In this document: in pieces, positions 17,697-25,716 of the stretch
How positions within the stretch are numbered: the first letter of the stretch is position 1
Layout of the letters: every line of letters begins with the position of its first letter
Assembly: GCA_002298785.1 (NCBI GenBank)
Contig: DBMR01000010.1
Span: forward strand, 1 to 64,000
Length of the DNA stretch: 64,000 bases
Direction: 5' to 3'
From: Verrucomicrobia subdivision 3 bacterium UBA693
GTDB taxonomy: Bacteria > Verrucomicrobiota > Verrucomicrobiia > Limisphaerales > UBA8199
The notes under the pieces: model-generated
What the model was told of the DNA's origin: nothing
Databases searched by the model: none
The model's input: the letters and a program-made list of their open reading frames with translations, nothing else
Made by a program: the position numbers and the translations under genes

Positions 17697-18968
17697 ATGA
17701 TGAACAATTCGCATTTAGTGGTGCCGGCCAGCCGGGGACATAATGGGCGGGGTGCATTGGCCCTGGGTCTCCTGGCGCTTTCGGCGACCCTGGTTTCCGG
17801 CGAGGCCGCCGGCAAATTGACCGTGGTCGCCTCCGGCTTGAATAATCCTCGCGGCCTGGCGTATGGGCCGGGCGGAGTCCTCTACGTGGCGGAAGCCGGT
17901 TTGGGAGCGGGCAATGGGCATGGTGGTTTTGGTGAGGGCGTGGGTTTCACGGGTTCCATCACCGAGATTCGCAACGTAGGCGCACCCCATCCGCAGGCGC
18001 GCCGCGTGGTGTCGAACCTGGCCTCATTGGGAACGACGGAGCGCGGGCCCGAAGTGGTCGGGGCGGACGGCATCTGCAGTGGCAAAGCCGGAAACCTGTA
18101 TGTCATCATGGCGGAATCGGTGGCGGGGGTGCTGGCTGAATCGCCGACATTGAATCCGGACCAGGTCGGCCAGTTTGGTCATCTCTTGAGCATCCCGGTC
18201 ATTGGCCATCGCCGTAGCTGGACCGCGGTTGCCGATGTTGGCGATTTTAATTACGCCTGGACCGGGGCGCATCGGAATGATTCCTGGGCTCCGCATAACG
18301 CGCCGGCCGCCGGGTCGCCACCGCCGGGCACACCGCAATTTCCCGACGCCAATCCCTACGGGGTTTTGGTGGTGGACGGGCGTCAATTTGTGGTGGATGC
18401 CGGCGCCAATACGCTGAATGAAGTCCTTTCCAACGGGATCGTGAGGATCATCGCCTATTTTCCCGATCCCCGGCTGCCGGTATCCGCGACGGTTACCGTG
18501 CCGGTGAGCGATGCCGTCCCGACCTGCGTGGCGAAAGGTCCGGATGGTTTCCTGTACGTCGGGACCTTGGCCTTCGGGGCGAATTTCGCCCGGGCTGGGA
18601 ATCCGCTTTGGAAAGATCTGCCCAAACAATCGAAGATCTATCGCGTCGATCCGAACTCCACGAAGTTCTTTTTGACGGAGGCGGATGTGTGGGCTGCGGA
18701 TTTGAATCCGATCACCGGCTGTGCTTTCGCGCATAACGGCAAGGCGCTGTATGTCACCGAGTTTCAAACGCAGGAATCCGGCTATACCACGGGGGACCTC
18801 GTTCGGATTGCGGTCGTGATTGACGGCACTGCCGGTGCTCGTACCGCGTTAGGGGTGGGAGAACTGCACGAGCCAAACGGTGTCGCCTGCACTCCCAACG
18901 GCGCCGTCTACGTGTCCAACCACAGCATCTCCTCCGGGCAGGGTGAAGTGGTGAGGGTGAATCAGTAA
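17697..18968 (+). CDS. Exported ScyD/ScyE-family beta-propeller protein
   Basis: A 423-residue secreted protein with a signal peptide (ALALGLLALSATLVSGEAAG, about residues 20-40). NHL-like propeller blades follow, such as GLNNPRGLAYGPGGVLYVAEAG, GPDGFLYVGT and EPNGVACTPNGAVYVSNH. The mix of VVASGLNNPRGLA, GDFNYAW and the central NPYGV block matches the ScyD/ScyE family. In cyanobacteria these proteins accompany scytonemin genes, but the family is widespread and most members have no known function. Two in-frame ATGs (17697, 17700) precede the signal. A weak promoter is possible: TTGACA at 17621-17626, followed by TAGGGT at 16 bases. Confidence 0.82.
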   Translation: MMNNSHLVVPASRGHNGRGALALGLLALSATLVSGEAAGKLTVVASGLNNPRGLAYGPGGVLYVAEAGLGAGNGHGGFGEGVGFTGSITEIRNVGAPHPQARRVVSNLASLGTTERGPEVVGADGICSGKAGNLYVIMAESVAGVLAESPTLNPDQVGQFGHLLSIPVIGHRRSWTAVADVGDFNYAWTGAHRNDSWAPHNAPAAGSPPPGTPQFPDANPYGVLVVDGRQFVVDAGANTLNEVLSNGIVRIIAYFPDPRLPVSATVTVPVSDAVPTCVAKGPDGFLYVGTLAFGANFARAGNPLWKDLPKQSKIYRVDPNSTKFFLTEADVWAADLNPITGCAFAHNGKALYVTEFQTQESGYTTGDLVRIAVVIDGTAGARTALGVGELHEPNGVACTPNGAVYVSNHSISSGQGEVVRVNQ

Positions 18969-19122
18969 AGACCAGTCGGCCGTTGATTCGGCCACTATTC
19001 CGCTGCTGCCGGAGGTCTGAAAGTCAGCCAGGCTTGGGGCGCACGCAGGAAGTACTTTTCTGTGTGTGCCCTTTTTTGCGTTCGGGCATGTCGGATAGCC
19101 GATCCCCTGCACGGACTACGGA

Positions 19123-20400
19123 CTATTTGAGAGAGATTTTTTGCGAGCCTTCCGCGGCGAGGAGTTCGACCAGTTGAGATTTGCCGCCGGCGGTGACGCG
19201 ATGCCGGCCAAAGAAAGCCCGCACTTCCGCGCGGCCCTGTTGGTCTGCGGTCCCTTCCCAGCGCGTCCACCATTCCTTGAACACCAGGTCGCGGTACGCT
19301 GTGGCGGCCGGCAGTGGCGTCCAATCCCGCCGGTACAGCGACGAAACCGGAATCCAATTGGCGCCCTCCCAGAAGCCCCACATCAGGATCCCCCGCACTT
19401 GCGGATACGAGAAGCAGATGCGGTAGTAGTCGGTGATGGCTTTGGCTTTGGCCTGCTCTTCGTCCTCGGTGAGGCGCAGCTTTCGGTTCTCGTAATATTT
19501 TGATCGTTGGCCAGGCAGGTTGAATTCAGTCACGCGGATCGGCAGCTTAAATTCTGAGAGTTTATCCAGCGCGTGATGCAGTGCTTTTGGGTCGAACGAT
19601 TCCGCATGGAGATGCCCTTGGACGCCGATCCCGCCGATGGGCACGCCCTGGGAAAGCAAGGTGCGGATTTGGCGGAGATAATCCTCCAGCCGCACTCCGG
19701 TAAGGATGTCGTAGTCGTTGAGGAACAGCACCGCGTCGGGATCGCCTTCGCGCACCCAGGCGGCCATCTGTGCCGTGATGTTGGTACCGAGGCGCTGTTC
19801 GTAATAATTCGCGTGAATCATCTCGTTGTTGAGATCGTACTCGGCGAACCGGCCGCGGTAGCGTTTGCCAATATCGAGCCCGCGCTGCTTCAGAGTTTCC
19901 CGCAGCTCATCGCCGGGCATCTGTTTCAGCCAATCCTGGACCCGATTGGGAATGCCCCAATAGATATTGTGGCCGCGCAATGGGATTTGGTGCTGGTCAG
20001 TCCAGGCCAGGATGGCATCCACCGTGCGGTAATTAATCTGTCCGCGCCGGGATTCCATATCGTGCCATTTCAAGGCGTTTTCCGTGACCGCCGAGTTAAA
20101 GTTGGTGAGGAAGACGCGGAGATACTGCTCGCGATCTTCGGGCGCCATTTGGCCGGTGAACACTTGGTTGGCCAGGGCCGCGCCGAACCAGAATTCATGC
20201 CGCTGCTGCTCGACCACCACCCTGGCGCCGGGAGTGGTTTGGATGACGAGCGTTCCCTGGCGGTGTCGCGCAATAGACTTATTCAAATCGTCTCCCGACG
20301 TTTGGGCAGAAGCCGGACCCGTGGCCGTGAGGAGCAATAAGGTGAGCAGGCAGGTGAGATCTATCGGTTTGGAAAGGACAGAATTAATACGCGCGAACAT
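19123..20400 (-). CDS. Endo-1,4-beta-xylanase (GH10), secreted
   Basis: A 425-residue GH10 enzyme expected to cut the beta-1,4-xylan backbone outside the cytoplasm. The start at 20400 gives a typical signal peptide (LTCLLTLLLLTATGPASAQ, residues 15-33). The barrel keeps the GH10 hallmarks: FNSAVTENALKW (101-112), RGHNIYWGIP (142-151), acid/base Glu193 in DLNNEMIHANYY and nucleophile Glu292 in IRVTEFNLP, followed by MWGFWEGANW. The longer frame back to 20604 lacks a signal at its N-terminus and is rejected. The gene is convergent with the ScyD/E-family gene and stands alone. A short beta-rich tail after about residue 390 may be an appended domain. Confidence 0.93.
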   Translation of the reverse strand: MFARINSVLSKPIDLTCLLTLLLLTATGPASAQTSGDDLNKSIARHRQGTLVIQTTPGARVVVEQQRHEFWFGAALANQVFTGQMAPEDREQYLRVFLTNFNSAVTENALKWHDMESRRGQINYRTVDAILAWTDQHQIPLRGHNIYWGIPNRVQDWLKQMPGDELRETLKQRGLDIGKRYRGRFAEYDLNNEMIHANYYEQRLGTNITAQMAAWVREGDPDAVLFLNDYDILTGVRLEDYLRQIRTLLSQGVPIGGIGVQGHLHAESFDPKALHHALDKLSEFKLPIRVTEFNLPGQRSKYYENRKLRLTEDEEQAKAKAITDYYRICFSYPQVRGILMWGFWEGANWIPVSSLYRRDWTPLPAATAYRDLVFKEWWTRWEGTADQQGRAEVRAFFGRHRVTAGGKSQLVELLAAEGSQKISLK

Positions 20401-20811
20401 GCGCCGAGTGTTCTGCAATTTCAGGTACCGCGCAACGCTGGAATGCCGGGGGCGGAAAGGAGCAGGGGAGCAACACTTTGTAAGTATCCATTCAAAGTGC
20501 GCTTTGACGGTCTTGGCCGTGGGCCCGAAAGAGAAGAGGTTTGGATGGGCGCTGACTAAGTTGCCGCTCTGATGTCGGTCCTCAGTATTTGTAAACAGCA
20601 CCAATACGTGCAGGACTGAAATCTTTGCTCAGGCCTTGACCGACTTACCGTACAGGGGTCCAGAAACAACGGCGTCGGAATTTAAACTTGTAATATGCGG
20701 ATTGGCAGGCATAAGTTTGACCTCACTAAGCCGAGGAATGAAAGATTACGGCCCTCGGCGCCGCGATGACTTTGTCAGCGCTTGCGGATATTGGCCAAAA
20801 TTGATTTAGCT
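20401..20811. other. Divergent intergenic region with a short inverted repeat
   Basis: About 410 bases between the divergent xylanase and two-CxxC genes. I see no gene. CACTTTG (20474-20480) and CAAAGTG (20493-20499) form a 7-base inverted repeat with a 12-base spacer, 74 bases upstream of the xylanase start, which could be a regulator-binding site. The half nearer the two-CxxC gene is more AT-rich and probably holds its promoter. Confidence 0.3.
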
Positions 20812-21552
20812 ATGAAGACCATCACTCGAATCCTTCTTTCTCTCTGCCTGGGACATCTCATGGGTGCGGGTGCATTGGCCATGATCCCCGGTCCGCCCGT
20901 TATCCGTGAGTGCCCGGGATGTCATCAGGCCTTGGAGCAGCTTACGATCCTCAGTGGCAACCTGAACGGTGCCAAGACGTGGACGGACGGAAAGGTGATG
21001 GCGCCAATGCTGCCTGATTTTCCCCTCCTGGCGCCTTGCCCGCATTGCGGTGTGCTGGTGTGGATTTATGAGGCCCGGGAGCTATGGAGAAAAGGGCTGG
21101 GTCAACCTGCCACGAGTGAATGGAATGAAGCGTGGGACCATCTTAAGCTCCTGGCCCTTCCCAGTGAGAAAGCCCTGCTCGACTATGCAACTACGAACAA
21201 ATTGACAACGGAGAAGGAGGTCTATGTTCGCCTGCGGGCCTGGTGGTTGGCCAACGATCCCTATCGCTTTAAGGAAGATGGCGACCGACTTGCCTGGTCC
21301 GAAGTCCAGCGAGCGAATCTTGTCGCGTTGGCTTCGCTTTTGGACACCAAGCAAGATCACAACCGGCATCTGAAAGCCGAGATCGCCCGCGAGTTGGGCA
21401 ATTTCGCAGAGTGCGAGAAGTTGCTCTCAGACGAGTTAAATGAGAAGTGCGAACAGACCGCCAAAATCATCCGGGCATTAGCCGCAAACAAGGAAACGGT
21501 GGTCCGCGAGGTCAGGAAAGCGAGTTTGGACCGCTCGGGAGACGCCAAATGA
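20812..21552 (+). CDS. Exported hypothetical protein with two CxxC pairs
   Basis: A 246-residue protein with a signal peptide (residues 1-23, ILLSLCLGHLMGAGALA). Two cysteine pairs, ECPGCHQ and PCPHCGV, are about 45 residues apart, suggesting a zinc ribbon or rubredoxin-like knuckle that would fold outside the cytoplasm. The remainder is helical and TPR-like (ARELGNFAECEKLLSDELNEK). I do not recognise a named family. ATG 20812 is preferred over 20782 because it places the signal peptide first. It stands alone, convergent with the xer gene. Confidence 0.65.
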   Translation: MKTITRILLSLCLGHLMGAGALAMIPGPPVIRECPGCHQALEQLTILSGNLNGAKTWTDGKVMAPMLPDFPLLAPCPHCGVLVWIYEARELWRKGLGQPATSEWNEAWDHLKLLALPSEKALLDYATTNKLTTEKEVYVRLRAWWLANDPYRFKEDGDRLAWSEVQRANLVALASLLDTKQDHNRHLKAEIARELGNFAECEKLLSDELNEKCEQTAKIIRALAANKETVVREVRKASLDRSGDAK

Positions 21553-21673
21553 AGCCATGCTCCGGGTCTGCAATTGCCTGAAACGAATGTGGCTGGGCGC
21601 TGAGGTTAAGACCGGCATGTCGGCGAGCGTGGGTCGGAAGGTCGAAACTTGAAGTCTGAAACGTGTCCAAATC

Positions 21674-22591
21674 TCAGGGCCGGGGATGAAACTTCTGGTG
21701 CACCTGACGAAGCCGGGGACCGGCGACGTGCGTGTAGATTTCCGTGGTGCTGATGTTGGAATGGCCGAGCAATTCCTGGATGACCCGTAAATCCGCACCG
21801 TGTTCGAGCAAATGGGTGGCGAAGCTGTGACGCAGCATATGTGGGGTCACGTTCCGGCTGATGCCAGCGCGCTGGACCCGCTGCTTGATCCTTAGCCAGA
21901 GAGTGACCGGGGCGAAGGGTGTGCCGCGCTTTGTCAGAAACACCGCTGCCGGGGATTTGGCGGTGACCAATTTGGGGCGTCCGGCTTCGAGGTAGCGGCG
22001 CAACGCCGCGACGGCTTTGGTTCCCAGGGGCACTACGCGCTCCTTGTTGCCCTTGCCGATCACGGTCATGAAGCCGGCATCGAGCTGCAATTGTTCTAGG
22101 CGCAAACCGCGCAATTCGGACAGGCGCAATCCCGAGGCGTAAGCCACTTCGAGCACTGCCTGGTCGCAAAGATCGGCCGGCGAATCGCTCAGATCAGGTG
22201 TCAGCAGTTTCTCAATCTCCGGTTCCGAGAGCGCTTTGGGAACGCGTTTCCAGCGGCGCGGCAAGGAGAGATTGGCGGCGGGATTTTCCGGCAGGAGCTT
22301 TTCGCTTTCGGCGAACCGAAAGAATGAGCGCAGCGCGGCGATTTCGAGATAGAGGGCCGCGCTGCTGAGGCGGCTCGATGCCGGGCGGGCACCTCCCAAT
22401 GCGCGTTCCCGCTCGTGTTCGAGAAAGCTGGTCAGTTGTGCCTGGCCAATGCTTTCCCAGTTTTCGTAGTGGTGCGCTTTGGCCCAGGTCACGAATTTCC
22501 CGAGCAAAGCGGCGTAGGTACGCTGGGTGTGCTCGGCCTGGCCGCGCTCGTGCCGCAGGTACTGCAGGAAATCCTCGACCAGATTCTGCAC
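21674..22591 (-). CDS. xerD: Tyrosine recombinase XerC/XerD
   Basis: A 305-residue, full-length Xer recombinase, probably resolving chromosome dimers at dif with a second Xer protein. The N-terminal SAM-like domain covers residues 1-100. The catalytic set is complete: Arg156 (SGLRLSEL), Lys180 (VIGKGNKER), His251 and Arg254 (HMLRHSF), His277 (LLGHSN) and Tyr286 (EIYTHV). The gene follows purC by 16 bases on the same strand, so the two are likely one transcript. There is no phage or integron context and the length is canonical, so a housekeeping role is more likely than a mobile integrase. Whether it is XerC or XerD cannot be settled from sequence alone. Confidence 0.9.
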   Translation of the reverse strand: MQNLVEDFLQYLRHERGQAEHTQRTYAALLGKFVTWAKAHHYENWESIGQAQLTSFLEHERERALGGARPASSRLSSAALYLEIAALRSFFRFAESEKLLPENPAANLSLPRRWKRVPKALSEPEIEKLLTPDLSDSPADLCDQAVLEVAYASGLRLSELRGLRLEQLQLDAGFMTVIGKGNKERVVPLGTKAVAALRRYLEAGRPKLVTAKSPAAVFLTKRGTPFAPVTLWLRIKQRVQRAGISRNVTPHMLRHSFATHLLEHGADLRVIQELLGHSNISTTEIYTHVAGPRLRQVHQKFHPRP

Positions 22592-22607
22592 GGCCGCAGT
22601 GGCGAGC

Positions 22608-23498
22608 TCAGAGGGGCTTACCCGTTAGCCGCTCGTAGGCTTCGAGGTATTTGGCCTGGGTTTTGGCCACTACTTCCGGCGGCAGCGGGGGCGCGGGCGG
22701 CGTCTTGTTCCAATCCAGCGTCTCGAGGTAATCCCGCACGAATTGTTTGTCGAAACTGGGCTGGCCTTTCCCGGGCGCGTAGGCGTCTGCCGGCCAAAAC
22801 CGGGACGAATCCGGCGTCAAAACTTCGTCGATGAGGATCAGCTTTCCGTTCATCATCCCGAATTCGAACTTGGTATCGGCGATGATGATGCCGCGTTTGC
22901 GGGCGTAATCGCGGGCGAACTTGTAGATCTGGAGACTGGCCGCCCGGGCCTGGCCAGCGATATCCGCGCCCACGATTTTTTCGGCTTCCGCAAACGAGAT
23001 ATTCTCGTCGTGGCCGGTCTCGGCTTTGGTGGCCGGGGTGAAAATCGGTTCGGGCAGTTCGGACGATTCGACCAGCCCCGGCGGCAGGGAAATGCCGCAA
23101 ACGGTTTGGCTCTGACGGTATTCCTTCCAGCCTGATCCAGCCAGATAACCGCGCACCACGCATTCAATGGCCAGCGGTTGGGTCTTCTTCACGATCATGC
23201 TTCGGCCGGCGAGTTGCGCCGCGAAAGGCTGCAGTTTCGCTGGAAGCGGATCCTGGGATTTGGCGAGTAGATGGTTGGGTTGAAACCCGGCCGTCTGTTC
23301 AAACCAAAAATGGGAAATCTGGGTGAGCACCTCGCCTTTGCGCGGGATGCCGTTGGGCATAATGCAATCAAAGGCGGATATTCGGTCCGTAGCGACAAAC
23401 AACAGGCTGTCGCCAAGGTCAAAGATCTCGCGCACTTTGCCGCTCTTCACTTTTTTGAGGCCGGGCAAATCCAAATTCAGCAAGGGTTCGTATGCCAT
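22608..23498 (-). CDS. purC: Phosphoribosylaminoimidazole-succinocarboxamide synthase (SAICAR synthetase)
   Basis: A 296-residue cytoplasmic enzyme of de novo purine synthesis that joins aspartate to CAIR using ATP. Family blocks are clear: KVKSGKVREIFDLGD (residues 16-30), TDRISAFDCIMPNGIP, CVVRGYLAGSGWKEY, IIIADTKFEFG and LIDEVLTPDSSRFWPAD. The length matches the yeast-like long form. The start at 23498 (MAYEPLL) is chosen because the longer frame to 23612 adds 38 residues without family similarity. The xer gene lies 16 bases downstream. Confidence 0.95.
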   Translation of the reverse strand: MAYEPLLNLDLPGLKKVKSGKVREIFDLGDSLLFVATDRISAFDCIMPNGIPRKGEVLTQISHFWFEQTAGFQPNHLLAKSQDPLPAKLQPFAAQLAGRSMIVKKTQPLAIECVVRGYLAGSGWKEYRQSQTVCGISLPPGLVESSELPEPIFTPATKAETGHDENISFAEAEKIVGADIAGQARAASLQIYKFARDYARKRGIIIADTKFEFGMMNGKLILIDEVLTPDSSRFWPADAYAPGKGQPSFDKQFVRDYLETLDWNKTPPAPPLPPEVVAKTQAKYLEAYERLTGKPL

Positions 23499-23775
23499 GG
23501 GCGCAAATATGGTCTGGTCGTGCAAAAGGTCAAAGCTGAAATCAAAATTCCTCCCGGGCTCCTGTTTGGGGACCATCGAAGGCCGGTCGGTTGCGTGGTT
23601 CTGAGCCTCCATGGAGGATTTGGAAACCGACCGTAATCAGATGTAAAAGGCGGCAAAAAACTCCCTCTCCAGTGGCCAAAAGTATCCGGTGGCGTGGGGG
23701 CGGGGTGGAAGGACGCCGGAAGGGGTGCGCGCGGTAAGATGCTTCACTTGTATGTTTTGTGAAGGATTTTTAGGC

Positions 23776-23793
23776 TTGGCATGGGTGGTGCTT
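23776..23793 (+). promoter_or_regulatory. Candidate sigma-54 promoter upstream of fliW
   Basis: The sequence TTGGCATGGGTGGTGCTT keeps the invariant GG (23778-23779) and GC (23790-23791) with exactly ten bases between them, and differs from the YTGGCACG-N4-TTGCW consensus at only two positions. Sigma-54 control of flagellar genes is common. The caveat is distance: transcription would start about four bases before the fliW ATG at 23807, giving an almost leaderless mRNA. The 308-base region from 23499 to 23806 shows no gene and nothing else clear. Confidence 0.35.
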
Positions 23794-23806
23794 TACGTCC
23801 CGCAGA

Positions 23807-24241
23807 ATGAATGTCGCCGAATACATCGAACCACCTGTTGCGGCTGAAAAGCGCAGCAATCGAATCCGCCTGCCCCATGGGCTCTTCGGTTTCGAGGATA
23901 TCCAGGACTATGAGCTGGTGTCGAACCCCGGCGAAGAGCCATTTCAGTGGCTGCAGGTGCGGCAGGATCCCAGCCTGGCGTTCCTGGTGCTTTCTCCGTA
24001 CACGGTCATGCCGGATTACCGGCCGGAACTGCCGGAAAGTGAGATTGGGTTCTTGAATTTGAAAGGTCCGGAACAGGCGATGGTGCTGAATATCGTAACG
24101 ATGCGCGGGACCGGAGAAGCGACACTGAACCTCAAAGGTCCCATCGTTGTCAACAGCGACACGCTGGTGGGCAAGCAAGTCGTCCCCATCAACGCCGCGG
24201 AATTTTCGGTGCAGTATCCATTGCCAACCGCAGCGGTCTAA
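23807..24241 (+). CDS. fliW: Flagellar assembly factor FliW
   Basis: A 144-residue cytoplasmic protein that binds free flagellin and, when flagellin is low, binds CsrA and blocks it. Family features are NRIRLPHGLFGFEDIQDYEL (residues 18-37), FQWLQVRQDPSLAFLVLSP and the NLKGPIVVNSDT...Q block near the C-terminus. It is followed 11 bases later by csrA and then by the flagellin gene, the order that matches the FliW-CsrA-flagellin homeostatic switch described in Bacillus subtilis and Campylobacter. No Shine-Dalgarno is evident. Confidence 0.93.
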   Translation: MNVAEYIEPPVAAEKRSNRIRLPHGLFGFEDIQDYELVSNPGEEPFQWLQVRQDPSLAFLVLSPYTVMPDYRPELPESEIGFLNLKGPEQAMVLNIVTMRGTGEATLNLKGPIVVNSDTLVGKQVVPINAAEFSVQYPLPTAAV

Positions 24242-24252
24242 CACCAGACTTT

Positions 24253-24519
24253 ATGCTGATTTTATCCCGCAAACTGGGTGAGAGTATCGTGATCGACGGG
24301 CGGATAACCGTGCGGATCGTGCGAGTGGACGGGGACACGGTGAAACTAGGGATTGCGGCCCCGGCGGAAGTGCCGGTCCATCGACAGGAAGTTTACCAGG
24401 AGATTCAACTTAGCAACCAGGCGGCGCTAACCAAAGGCCGCCGCGTAGTACCCAAGCTTTCGGCGGAACGTCCGGTTCTGCCCACCGCAACCCCTTTGCC
24501 GGCAGGATCGCCAGCCTAG
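24253..24519 (+). CDS. csrA: Carbon storage regulator CsrA (translational repressor)
   Basis: An 88-residue CsrA. It would dimerise and bind GGA-containing hairpins in mRNA leaders to block translation. The two residues that contact RNA in known CsrA proteins, Arg6 (LILSRKLGE) and Arg44 (VPVHRQEVY), are present. The chain runs about 25-30 residues past the minimal 61-residue gammaproteobacterial form, with a Pro-rich end (VLPTATPLPAGSPA); long C-terminal tails occur in FliW-partnered CsrA proteins. It sits between fliW and the flagellin gene, which carries a GGA hairpin in its leader. No clear Shine-Dalgarno precedes it. Confidence 0.95.
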   Translation: MLILSRKLGESIVIDGRITVRIVRVDGDTVKLGIAAPAEVPVHRQEVYQEIQLSNQAALTKGRRVVPKLSAERPVLPTATPLPAGSPA

Positions 24520-24523
24520 ATCA

Positions 24524-24536
24524 GACATGGATTGTC
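24524..24536 (+). promoter_or_regulatory. Probable CsrA-binding hairpin in the flagellin leader
   Basis: GACA-TGGAT-TGTC forms a 4-base-pair stem with GGA (24529-24531) in the five-base loop, the geometry preferred by CsrA. The context ACATGGATTGT is close to the CsrA consensus ACARGGATGT. It lies 31-43 bases before the flagellin ATG and five bases after the csrA stop. It is the only GGA in the leader, so it may act by occlusion or by mRNA stability rather than by covering a ribosome site, which is itself not evident. Confidence 0.55.
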
Positions 24537-24566
24537 ACCTCTAAACCAAAAAGCCAAGAAACTACC

Positions 24567-25379
24567 ATGGTCATTAATACTAACATCCAAGCTCAAATTA
24601 ACTCCGACAACTTGCAAGCGACGCAAGCGCGGCTGAGCAAATCCCTGGCACGCCTGAGTTCCGGCTCCCGTATCGTTCAACCTGCTGATGACGCGGCGGG
24701 ATTGGCGGTGGGCACCCGGATCGACGCCCAGATCAATCGCATCCAGGCCGCCAATTACAATGTTGGCAACGCCGTTTCCTTTGTGCAGACCCAGCATGGG
24801 TACTTGCAGAAGATCGGCAAGGCTCTGGACCGCATGAGCGAACTCTCCATCCTCGCCCAGGACGGCACCAAGACGGACGCCGATCGCAATCTGTATAACA
24901 AGGAGTTCGTCCAACTCCAAAACTACGTCAGTTCGGCCGCCGGCAAAGATTTCAACGGCGTGAGCCTGTTCTCAGCCATGGCCCTCGATGTCGCGATTGA
25001 TTCCGAAGGCGGACTCTTCTCGATGAACGGCATCAACATGAGTGCCGCCCCTTATTCCGGCATGATGGACTCTGCCGTCTCCAACGTGTCCACGACTTCT
25101 GCCGCAGCCGCTGCGCTGACGCAGATCAAGGCTGCGATCAACCAACTCGCCGAAGACCGCGCCACCATCGGCGCTTACCAGACGCGGTTGAATTACACCA
25201 GCGAACAGCTCACCGTGAGCAAGGAAAACCTCGCCGCGGCCAGTTCTCGCATCCAGGACACCGATATGGCGTCCGAATCGACCGAATACGCCAAGCAGAA
25301 TATCCTGGTTCAATCGGGCACTGCGATGCTGGCCCAGGCGAATCAACTTCCGCAAAGCGTGCTGCGCCTCCTGCAGTAA
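24567..25379 (+). CDS. fliC: Flagellin (minimal D0/D1 type)
   Basis: A 270-residue filament subunit. The conserved N-terminal D0/D1 (MVINTNIQAQ..., LARLSSGSRIVQPADDAAGLAVG, residues 28-50) and C-terminal D1/D0 (SRIQDTDMASESTEYAKQNIL then ANQLPQSVLRLLQ) are complete, while the surface-exposed D2/D3 region is almost absent. Flagellins of 250-300 residues form thin, smooth filaments in other bacteria. The centre (about 150-190) is rich in Ser, Thr and Ala, offering possible O-glycosylation sites. No other filament or motor genes are in the window. The leader carries the GGA hairpin noted separately. A G+C hairpin follows at 25416. Confidence 0.96.
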   Translation: MVINTNIQAQINSDNLQATQARLSKSLARLSSGSRIVQPADDAAGLAVGTRIDAQINRIQAANYNVGNAVSFVQTQHGYLQKIGKALDRMSELSILAQDGTKTDADRNLYNKEFVQLQNYVSSAAGKDFNGVSLFSAMALDVAIDSEGGLFSMNGINMSAAPYSGMMDSAVSNVSTTSAAAAALTQIKAAINQLAEDRATIGAYQTRLNYTSEQLTVSKENLAAASSRIQDTDMASESTEYAKQNILVQSGTAMLAQANQLPQSVLRLLQ

Positions 25380-25415
25380 GCGGCGCCGCTCCTCACCTTC
25401 TCGAAATGGGATTGG

Positions 25416-25436
25416 CTGCGCCGTGACCCGGCGCAG
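25416..25436 (+). terminator. Hairpin downstream of the flagellin gene
   Basis: CTGCGCCG-TGACC-CGGCGCAG is a perfect 8-base-pair stem with a five-base loop, 36 bases after the flagellin stop. No U-run follows. The rest of the interval to 25716 shows no gene on either strand that I can support. Confidence 0.45.
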
Positions 25437-25716
25437 GCCAGTATCCCGGCGGAGATCAAGAAGCAAAATCTGGCGAGGCTGTGCGGACCCACCTCTGATT
25501 GCGCGCGGCTCAACCAGGAAAGCTGACGACAGCACCCTTCTGTAATTCGAGCGGGCACCCAGCTACTGCCTCAATCAAGCCGGTCTTCTTTCTTCTTGGT
25601 TCCTTGCCCTGCCCGACAACTTCACGCGTCCATCAGTTGCAGATTTTCAACGCGTGAACAAAGTGAAGCACTGCGCCAGCGGTGACGCATCGTGCGGGCG
25701 AGCGAACCAGCGTGGA

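Noticed and set aside
21674..22591. The Xer gene as an integrase of a mobile island
   Set aside because: Length, motif set and purC linkage fit a housekeeping Xer, and no att-like repeat or cargo is nearby.
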